In this document: piece by piece, positions 58,198 to 64,000 of the stretch | Layout of the letters: every line of letters starts with the position of its first letter | How positions within the stretch are numbered: the first letter of the stretch is position 1 | DNA from: Paraburkholderia phenazinium | GTDB taxonomy: Bacteria > Pseudomonadota > Gammaproteobacteria > Burkholderiales > Burkholderiaceae | DNA: 64,000 nt | Assembly (NCBI RefSeq): GCF_900100735.1 | Contig: NZ_FNCJ01000005.1 | Coordinates: forward strand, 399,428 to 463,427 | Direction of reading: 5' to 3' | Notes under the pieces: generated by a model | Database searches by the model: none | What the model saw: the letters and a program-made list of their open reading frames with translations, nothing else | Told to the model about the DNA's origin: nothing | Position numbers and translations under genes: made by a program

Positions 58198-58235
58198 ACA
58201 AAGGCCGCATGCGATATTTTGCATGCGGCCTTTGT
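58198..58235. terminator. Terminator between livF and the GNAT gene
   Basis: Stem ACAAAGGCCGCATGC / GCATGCGGCCTTTGT (15 bp, perfect) with an 8-base loop. It can serve livHMGF (plus) and the convergent acetyltransferase gene (minus). Confidence 0.85.
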
Positions 58236-58275
58236 TATTTCTGCGCGCCGGCTTGCTTAGCCGTTCAAAACGAAC

Positions 58276-58758
58276 TTACGCAGCAGAAGGAGGCGACGCC
58301 GACTCGGCGCTCGCATGTTCACCCAGGCGCTTGCCCAGGCTGATCACCGCATCGGCGCGATAACCGAGTGCCTCGTAAAACGCCCGCACTTCCTGCTTCG
58401 CCGTCAGCACCTGCAGATTGACCTTCGGACAGCCCATCGCAACGAGCGCCGCTTCGGCATGCGCAATCAGCCTGGTGCCGATGCCGAGCCGGCGCTGCGA
58501 GCCATCCACGGCGAGCGAGTAAAGCCAGCCCCGGTGGCCGTCATAACCGGCCATCACGGTGCCCACCAGACGCTCGCCGAGCGTGGCGACAAAGAACAGC
58601 TCCGGCTGCGTGGCCATCTTGTTGGCGATCGACAGATGCGGGTTGCGATGCGGCCGCGTCACTTCCCGATACTCGGGAAATGCCTCCTGCCACAGCGCGA
58701 CCACGGCATCGGTATCGCTCGCTTCAAAGCGGCGGATCGATAGCGTGGCGGTTGTCAT
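58276..58758 (-). CDS. GNAT-family N-acetyltransferase (YpeA-like)
   Basis: Acetyltransferase of 160 aa. Residues 5-140 show the GNAT core: IRRFEASDTDAVVALWQEAFP, GTVMAGYDGHRGWLYSLAV, the acetyl-CoA loop QRRLGIGTRLIAHAE, and FYEALGY. It begins 20 bp after the aminotransferase stop, so both are likely on one transcript. Substrate unknown. Confidence 0.9.
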   Translation of the reverse strand: MTTATLSIRRFEASDTDAVVALWQEAFPEYREVTRPHRNPHLSIANKMATQPELFFVATLGERLVGTVMAGYDGHRGWLYSLAVDGSQRRLGIGTRLIAHAEAALVAMGCPKVNLQVLTAKQEVRAFYEALGYRADAVISLGKRLGEHASAESASPPSAA

Positions 58759-58778
58759 GCGCGCTCCTTCTTCAGCGT

Positions 58779-59963
58779 TTAAAGGGTGTCGAGAATCGAG
58801 CGCAGCATAGCCATCATCTGGTCGATCTCTTCGTTGGTCACGTTCAGGGCCGGCATGAAGCGCAGCAGGTTCGGACGCGCCGCGTTGAGCAGCAAACCGT
58901 CCGGCTGCATATTGCGGGCTTTCTCGACGATCTGGTTGCCGATATCCTTGCCGAGCAGCAACGCGCGCAGCAAGCCCTCGCCGCGTTCGCCAGCAAAGCC
59001 GCGCTCTTCCGACAGTTCCAGCAGCTTCGCACGCAGATACTCGCCGCGCTCGCGCACGCCTTCAAGGAAACCCGGTGCGGTCAGTTGCGAGATCACCGAG
59101 TAACCGACTGCCGTCATCAGCGGATTGCCGTTATAGGTGCCGCCCTGGTCGCCGGCTTCGAACACTTCGACTGCGGCCTTGCAGAGCAGCGCTGCGAGCG
59201 GCACGCCGCCGCCGATACCCTTGCCGAGCGTCATGATGTCCGGCTCGATACCCGACAGTTCGTACGCGAACAGCGTGCCGGCGCGTCCGCAGCCGCTTTG
59301 CACTTCGTCGGCGATCAGCAGGATGTTGTGTTTCTGGGTCAGCGCACGCAGTTGTTGCATGAATTCGGGCGTCGCCGGAATCACGCCGCCTTCGCCCTGG
59401 ATCGGCTCGAGCATCACCGCGACGGTCTTGCCGTTGATGAGCTTTTCAACCGAGGCGATGTCGTTCAGGTCGGCCTTCGGGAAACCCGGCACTTGCGGTG
59501 CGTAGATGGTGTCCCAGCCCGGCTTGCCGCTCGCCGACATGGTGGCGAGCGTGCGGCCGTGGAAGCTGTGGTCGAACGTGATGATCTCGTAGGCGCCGTC
59601 CTTGTGCTTCTTGCCCCACTTGCGCGCCAGCTTGATCGCGCCTTCATTCGCTTCGGCGCCGCTGTTGGCGAAGAAGACCTTGTCGAAGCAGCTATGTTGC
59701 GTGAGCAGGCCGGCGAGCTGGGCCATCGGCGCGTTGTAGAACGCGGGCGACGGGTTGATCAGCAGTTGCGCCTGCTTGTTCAGCGCTTCGATCATGCCTT
59801 CGTTGCAATGCCCGAGTGCGTTGACCGCCCACCCCTGGATGAAGTCGAGATATCGCTTGCCGGTGTTGTCGTAGATCCACGAGCCCTTGCCGTGCGTAAA
59901 AACGATCTCGGGCCGGTTGGTGATGTACATCAGCGACTCGACGGGATACTCATTGAAATTCAT
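58779..59963 (-). CDS. Acetylornithine aminotransferase-type PLP enzyme (ArgD family)
   Basis: Class III aminotransferase of 394 aa. It has FIQGWAVNALGH, ANSGAEANEGAIKLARKW, FDHSFHGRTLATMSASG, VMLEPIQGEGGV, LIADEVQSGCGRAG and the PLP lysine in LGKGIGGGVPLAALL. The ATG at 59961-59963 starts the family N-terminus NFNEYPVESLMYITNRPEIVF; a longer reading to 60035 is not supported. ArgD is likely but related 4-aminobutyrate or succinylornithine enzymes share these motifs. Confidence 0.88.
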   Translation of the reverse strand: MNFNEYPVESLMYITNRPEIVFTHGKGSWIYDNTGKRYLDFIQGWAVNALGHCNEGMIEALNKQAQLLINPSPAFYNAPMAQLAGLLTQHSCFDKVFFANSGAEANEGAIKLARKWGKKHKDGAYEIITFDHSFHGRTLATMSASGKPGWDTIYAPQVPGFPKADLNDIASVEKLINGKTVAVMLEPIQGEGGVIPATPEFMQQLRALTQKHNILLIADEVQSGCGRAGTLFAYELSGIEPDIMTLGKGIGGGVPLAALLCKAAVEVFEAGDQGGTYNGNPLMTAVGYSVISQLTAPGFLEGVRERGEYLRAKLLELSEERGFAGERGEGLLRALLLGKDIGNQIVEKARNMQPDGLLLNAARPNLLRFMPALNVTNEEIDQMMAMLRSILDTL

Positions 59964-60015
59964 GGCGGCAGGCTCCGGGCGTTGCAGGGTGAAGGAACAG
60001 TAAAAAGGGGCGGGA

Positions 60016-60046
60016 AAAACAAAAAGCCACGGCATGCCGTGGCTTT
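60016..60046 (-). terminator. Rho-independent terminator upstream of the aminotransferase gene
   Basis: Stem AAAGCCACGG / CCGTGGCTTT with loop CATG, followed on the minus strand by TTTTTGTTTTT. It lies about 235 bp after the reductase stop. A second GC-rich hairpin with GCCTGC and GCAGGC arms lies near 60205-60239. The gap 59964-60282 shows no gene. Confidence 0.75.
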
Positions 60047-60282
60047 CGTGATTCGAACAACATGCGCCTGTCTGGCGCGAATCCGTGACAAAGCCGGCGG
60101 CGTCCCTAAGGGAGCAGCGAGCGGCGACGTCGGAGTTCGGACTGGATGCGGTTCATGCGCGAAAGAATACGACAACGCGAGCACCGGTGTAAACCATGAA
60201 TTTCGCCTGCGACGGACTTTTTGGGTCCGCCGTGCAGGCTAGTCAGGTTGACGCGGCCAATCCAGGTAAGGGCTGGCTGTGG

Positions 60283-61314
60283 TTAAACCGGGTTCGCGAG
60301 GTCGGCTGCGCTCGTGAAGGAATCCGCGTAGAACTCGTCTTCCGGCAGGCCGTGGTGCTGCGTGAAATCGCGCTGCGCCGATTCGACCATCACCGGTGCG
60401 CCGCAGGCGTACACCTGATAACCCGACAAGTCTGGCAGGTCTTCGATGACGCTGCGATGAACGAAGCCGGTGCGGCCGGTCCATGCGTCGCTCGGGTCCG
60501 GTTCGGAGAGCACCGGCACGAACTTGAAGTTCGGGATTTCGCGCGCCCATTGTTCGGCCAGCTCGAGCAGGTACAGGTCTTTCTTGCGGCGTGCGCCCCA
60601 GTACAGCGTCATCGGCCGGTCGAGTTCCTTGAACACCGCGTGTTCGACGATCGCCTTCAGCGGCGCGAAGCCGGTGCCGGAGGCGAGCAGCACGATCGGC
60701 TTGTCCGAGTCTTCGCGCAGGAAGAAGGTGCCGAGCGGCGCCTCGAAGCGCAGGATGTCGCGCTCCTTCATGGTGTTGAAGACGTGATCGGTGAACGCAC
60801 CGCCGGGCATATGGCGGATATGCAGTTCGATCGGGCCTTCGACGTGCGGCGCGTTCGCCATCGAATAGCTGCGGCGCTTGCCGTCCTTCAGGATGAACTC
60901 GAGGTACTGGCCGGCGAGGTATTGCAGACGCTCGTTGGCGGGCAATTGCAGCTTCAGCACGACCACGTCGTCGGCCTTGCGCTCGATCGCGTTCACGCGG
61001 CACGGCAGCTTCTTGACCTGCACGTCGCCCACACCCGCGACTTCGCGGATGTCGATCTCCAGATCGGAGCACGGCGTCGCGCAGCAGAACAGCGCCATAC
61101 CGCGGGTTTTTTCGTCGTTCGACAGTGCCGACGACGAATGCTGGCGCTGTTCGACTTCGCCGCTGACCACGGTGCCCTTGCACGAACCGCACGCGCCGTT
61201 CTTGCAGCCATACGGCAGGCCGATGCCTTGGCGCAGGGCGGCGGTCAGGACGGGTTCGTCGGGTTCTACTTGAAACTGCCGGCCGCTTTGCCGGAGGGTT
61301 ACATTAAATGCCAT
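60283..61314 (-). CDS. Ferredoxin-type NAD(P)H-dependent reductase, AscD (CDP-6-deoxy-glucoseen reductase)-like
   Basis: Electron-transfer flavoprotein of 343 aa. Residues 1-90 form a plant-type 2Fe-2S domain (YGCKNGACGSC and, later, FCCATPC). The FAD domain has RRSYSMANAP, and the NAD domain has LLASGTGFAPLKAIVEH and YACGAPVMVESAQRDF. It is like the AscD/phenol hydroxylase reductase group. The electron acceptor is not encoded nearby. It is divergent from the SDR gene. Confidence 0.9.
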   Translation of the reverse strand: MAFNVTLRQSGRQFQVEPDEPVLTAALRQGIGLPYGCKNGACGSCKGTVVSGEVEQRQHSSSALSNDEKTRGMALFCCATPCSDLEIDIREVAGVGDVQVKKLPCRVNAIERKADDVVVLKLQLPANERLQYLAGQYLEFILKDGKRRSYSMANAPHVEGPIELHIRHMPGGAFTDHVFNTMKERDILRFEAPLGTFFLREDSDKPIVLLASGTGFAPLKAIVEHAVFKELDRPMTLYWGARRKKDLYLLELAEQWAREIPNFKFVPVLSEPDPSDAWTGRTGFVHRSVIEDLPDLSGYQVYACGAPVMVESAQRDFTQHHGLPEDEFYADSFTSAADLANPV

Positions 61315-61381
61315 AGCGTGTTCGAGTTCGAAGAGTCGGTAATCGGTGTGAGCCGCCCCTGACGGCTACAATGCGTCCACC

Positions 61382-62440
61382 ATGAAAGCCACACGAAACT
61401 TGCGCCGCCGGCGCGTGCTCATTGTGGGCTGCGGCGATGTCGGCATGCGTTGTGCCGCGCTGCTGCAGCCGCGCGCGCATCTGTTTGCGCTTACGACCCA
61501 GCCAGCCCGTTGCGCCGAATTGCGCGCGGCGGGCTTGACGCCGCTGCTCGGCGATCTCGATGCCCGCCGCAGCCTGAAGCGGCTCGCGGGCCTCGCGCCG
61601 ATGGTGCTGCATCTGGCCCCGCCGCAAAAGACCGGCGACGACGACCGCCGTACGCGGGCGTTGCTTGGCGCCCTCAGCGCACGCCGGATCCGGCCCGCAC
61701 GCAGTGCGGTAGCGCCGGTAGCGCGCTTGCGCCGCCTTCGCGGTGCATGGATGGAACGGGAAGCAGGCAATATTGTACCCGACGGGGTAAGACGCTCCGC
61801 GGGTTCGCGGCCTCCCGTGCGTATGGTTTACGCGAGCACGACCGGCGTATACGGCGACTGCGGCGGCGCGCTGATCGACGAAACGCGCACGGTACGCCCG
61901 GCCAATCCGCGGGCGCTGCGGCGGGTTTCCGCGGAACAGCAACTGCGGCGCGCCACTGCGCGCGGCACGCTGCAGGCGAGCATTGCGCGCATTCCGGGTA
62001 TCTACGCGGGCAACCGCTTGCCGCTCGCGCGGCTGCAGAAGCGCACTCCGGCATTGATCGACGCCGACGACGTCTACACGAGCCATATCCACGCCGACGA
62101 TCTGGCCGCGATTCTGGTGCGGATGATGCGGCTCGGCCGGCGCGGGCGGGTGGTCCATGCCTCGGACGATACGAGCTTGAAAATGGGCGAGTACTTCGAC
62201 CTGGTGGCCGACGCGTACGGACTTGAGCGCGCCCCGCGCATTTCGCGGGCACAAGCCGAAGCGCAGATCGACCCAATGATGCTGTCGTTCATGCGTGAAT
62301 CGCGGCGGCTCGTGAATGAGCGGATGAAGCGCGAGCTGCGGGTGCAGTTGCGCTATCCGACGGTGGCGGATTTTCTGCGGCGTGCGCATGGAGAAACCAC
62401 GCCGGGAGGCGAAACGCACCCTACCGACGCGGCGCCATAA
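61382..62440 (+). CDS. Atypical SDR (YeeZ-like NAD(P)-binding) protein with Arg-rich insert
   Basis: Rossmann-fold protein of 352 aa. It has VLIVGCGDVGMRCAALL, LGDLDARRSL, VLHLAPPQKTGDDD, VYASTTGVYGDCGGALIDE, RVSAEQQL, and DVYTSHIHADDLAAILVRMM. These are the marks of YeeZ-type atypical SDRs. Between TRALLGAL and RMVYASTTG it has about 45 extra Arg/Ala-rich residues (ARRIRPARSAVAPVARLRRLRG) that the family normally lacks. Activity is unknown. Confidence 0.85.
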   Translation: MKATRNLRRRRVLIVGCGDVGMRCAALLQPRAHLFALTTQPARCAELRAAGLTPLLGDLDARRSLKRLAGLAPMVLHLAPPQKTGDDDRRTRALLGALSARRIRPARSAVAPVARLRRLRGAWMEREAGNIVPDGVRRSAGSRPPVRMVYASTTGVYGDCGGALIDETRTVRPANPRALRRVSAEQQLRRATARGTLQASIARIPGIYAGNRLPLARLQKRTPALIDADDVYTSHIHADDLAAILVRMMRLGRRGRVVHASDDTSLKMGEYFDLVADAYGLERAPRISRAQAEAQIDPMMLSFMRESRRLVNERMKRELRVQLRYPTVADFLRRAHGETTPGGETHPTDAAP

Positions 62441-62465
62441 AGCATGCGGACCAAGCTCAGATGAG

Positions 62466-62654
62466 TCAGGTGAGGGCCGGCAGTGCTTCCAGCAGCAGGA
62501 AGCACAGGACCGCGCCGATCAGCGCGCCGATCAGGCTCGGATGATACTTGTGCCGCAGATGCATCACGATCAGCAGAGCGCCGACCACGACTGCAGCCAG
62601 GCAGACAAACGCAATCATCGCGGCCGAGATCTCAAACGAAGTGTGGGTGATCAT
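62466..62654 (-). CDS. Small membrane protein with two helices
   Basis: Protein of 62 aa. Two hydrophobic helices, IAFVCLAAVVVGALLIVM and LIGALIGAVLCFLLLEAL, are joined by the basic loop HLRHKYHPS. GGGAGGAG lies just before the ATG at 62652-62654, which favours this start over a longer frame to 62798. Inner-membrane location is likely; function unknown. Confidence 0.75.
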   Translation of the reverse strand: MITHTSFEISAAMIAFVCLAAVVVGALLIVMHLRHKYHPSLIGALIGAVLCFLLLEALPALT

Positions 62655-62854
62655 GGCGCTCCTCCCTGAAACTTTGTACTCGTTGTTTAATCGAGTATAA
62701 AGCGACTTGTCAGGAAGGGCATGCTGCGCCGCAGCGCAAACAGGGCGCAAAAGGGCCGTAAATGGACCGATAAAGGCGGCCTTGGTGGGACACCGCACAC
62801 GACGTGCTCGACGCTGTGGGGCTGCGCGGCTCTATGGCCTGCCCGGTTACTTGT

Positions 62855-63559
62855 TTACCCGCTCCGTAAAGATCCGAGGTCGGCTTCGTCGAGCCATTGC
62901 CATGCGCCAACGGCGAGCGTCGCGGGCAAGCTGAGGCCGCCGATCCGCTCGCGATGCAGCGCTTCGACGCGGTTGCCAGCGGCCGCAACCATCCGTTTGA
63001 CCTGGTGGTATTTGCCTTCGAGCACGGTCAGTTCGAGCGCGTGCTCGCTGCGCGCCTGCGCGGCGACCGCGGCAATCGGTTTGGGCTCGCCGTGCAGCAG
63101 CACCCCTTCGCGCAATGCGCCGAGTTGCGCATCGTCGAGCGGATGGCGGGTGCTCGCGACGTAGACCTTCGGCACCTTGCGCTTGGGCGAGGTGAAGGCG
63201 TGGACGAACTTGCCGTCGTCGGAGAGCAGCAGCAGCCCGGTCGTATCCTGATCGAGGCGGCCCACGCATTGCACGCCGCGCGCGGCGAATTGCGGCGGCA
63301 GCAGATTGAACACGCTCAGATGATGCTGCGGCTCGCGCGAGCATTCGTAGCCTGCGGGTTTGTTGAGCAGCAGGTAGGCGTGCTCGCGGTAGGGCCACGC
63401 GGCGCCGTCGACCGTGAAGTTGAGCGCCTCGGTCGAGAGGTCGGCGTCCGGATCGTCGTGAACGGCGCCGTCGATCGTCACGCGGCCGTCCGCGATCAGT
63501 GCGCGGCATTGACGTCGTGAACCGAAACCCTGGGTGAAGAGAACGCTTTCGAGATTCAT
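62855..63559 (-). CDS. rsuA: 16S rRNA pseudouridine synthase, RsuA-type
   Basis: Pseudouridine synthase of 234 aa. Residues 1-50 form an S4-like RNA-binding domain (FGSRRQCRALIADGRVTIDG). The catalytic domain has LLLNKPAGYECS, GRLDQDTTGLLLLSDDGKF (catalytic Asp), and LTVLEGKYHQVKRMVAAAGNRVEALHRERIG. RsuA modifies 16S U516 in E. coli. It ends before the small membrane gene, in the same direction. Confidence 0.92.
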   Translation of the reverse strand: MNLESVLFTQGFGSRRQCRALIADGRVTIDGAVHDDPDADLSTEALNFTVDGAAWPYREHAYLLLNKPAGYECSREPQHHLSVFNLLPPQFAARGVQCVGRLDQDTTGLLLLSDDGKFVHAFTSPKRKVPKVYVASTRHPLDDAQLGALREGVLLHGEPKPIAAVAAQARSEHALELTVLEGKYHQVKRMVAAAGNRVEALHRERIGGLSLPATLAVGAWQWLDEADLGSLRSG

Positions 63560-63666
63560 GGGGAGCGAGAGAACAGCAGGGCGAAATGCAGGCGACGGAC
63601 CGCAGTCCGTCGCTTCGCGTGCATTCTACCCGCCCGTTCCGATTCCCGTTCCCGTACGCGTGCCGT

Positions 63667-64000
63667 TCAATGCACGCCGGCGCGCCGTTCCACGAAACGC
63701 CGCACATAATCGTCGGCCGGACGCGTGAGGATCTCGTTCGGCGTGCCTTCCTGCACCAGCGTGCCGTCGCGCAGGATCGCGATGCGGTTGCCGATGCGCA
63801 GCGCCTCGTCCAGATCGTGCGTGATGAATACGATGGTCTTGTTCAGCGTGGCCTGCAACTGCAGCAACTGGTCCTGCATTTCGGTGCGGATCAGCGGATC
63901 GAGCGCGGAGAACGCCTCGTCCATCAGCAGCACGTCGGTGTCGGCGGCCAGCGCCCGGGCGAGGCCCACGCGCTGGCGCATGCCGCCCGACAACTCGTCG
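63667..64000 (-). CDS. ABC transporter ATPase, ProV (glycine betaine/proline)-like, N-terminus beyond window
   Basis: Only about the last 111 residues are in the window. They have the signature [15 protein letters not shown], Walker [14 protein letters not shown], the H-loop [13 protein letters not shown], and [29 protein letters not shown]. The [19 protein letters not shown] block is typical of ProV/OpuA ATPases. The permease and binding-protein genes, if present, lie outside. It continues off the right edge on the minus strand. Confidence 0.85.
   Translation of the reverse strand, partial: DELSGGMRQRVGLARALAADTDVLLMDEAFSALDPLIRTEMQDQLLQLQATLNKTIVFITHDLDEALRIGNRIAILRDGTLVQEGTPNEILTRPADDYVRRFVERRAGVH

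Noticed and set aside
58680..60242. A plus-strand frame of 520 codons
   Set aside because: Antisense of the aminotransferase gene; His/Arg-rich with no motif.

Overview
The window is a GC-rich stretch of about 64 kb from a Burkholderia-type betaproteobacterium, most likely Paraburkholderia. This is inferred from base composition, from close protein similarity to that group as recalled, and from typical Burkholderiales clusters (ribF-ileS-lspA-coaBC-dut, purN-rsmB, nadA-nadC against nadB, fkpB-ispH, livHMGF). Most of it is chromosomal core. I see no rRNA, tRNA, insertion sequence, prophage or CRISPR array. Both edges cut genes: a ClpP paralogue on the left and a ProV-like ATPase on the right.

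From 1 to 20 kb the content is mainly accessory and regulatory. It holds a clpP paralogue, a SigJ-type ECF sigma factor, a degenerate EAL protein, a DHA2 exporter and a MocR regulator facing a DUF2917 gene. A helix-turn-helix protein fused to citrate synthase faces a class III CoA-transferase across two palindromes. Then come a GntR/UTRA regulator facing an aldo/keto reductase, a Rap1a/Tai-like secreted protein, a secreted Gly-Gly-Asn repeat protein, a complete dipeptide-type ABC operon (Tat-dependent binding protein, two permeases, fused ATPase) and a His-rich cupin.

From 20 to 33 kb lie a stand-alone fusA, a DUF192 protein, a tiny Ala/Lys-rich secreted protein, rluE and icd, the last with a perfect 24-bp palindrome upstream. 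A three-gene insert follows (glycosyltransferase-like protein, Cys/His-rich secreted protein, Tat-exported multicopper oxidase), and then csp, clpS and clpA. The insert seems to interrupt an icd-csp-clpS-clpA order that I recall from relatives.

From 33 to 52.8 kb the genes are housekeeping: dut, a luciferase-like oxidoreductase, coaBC, lspA, ileS and ribF on the minus strand; purN, an rsmB-type methyltransferase, an MscS channel, a DesB-like desaturase, nadA and nadC on the plus strand; nadB, rpmG, rpmB and radC on the minus strand; fkpB and ispH on the plus strand. Together nadA, nadB and nadC give the whole aspartate-to-nicotinate-mononucleotide route.

From 53 to 64 kb lie a decayed LivK-like gene with an internal deletion, an intact livHMGF operon, a GNAT acetyltransferase, an acetylornithine aminotransferase-type enzyme, an AscD-type iron-sulfur flavin reductase, an atypical SDR protein, a two-helix membrane protein, rsuA and the truncated ATPase. 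The most interesting items are the HTH-citrate synthase locus, the decaying binding protein beside an intact transporter, the palindrome upstream of icd, and the insert between icd and csp.
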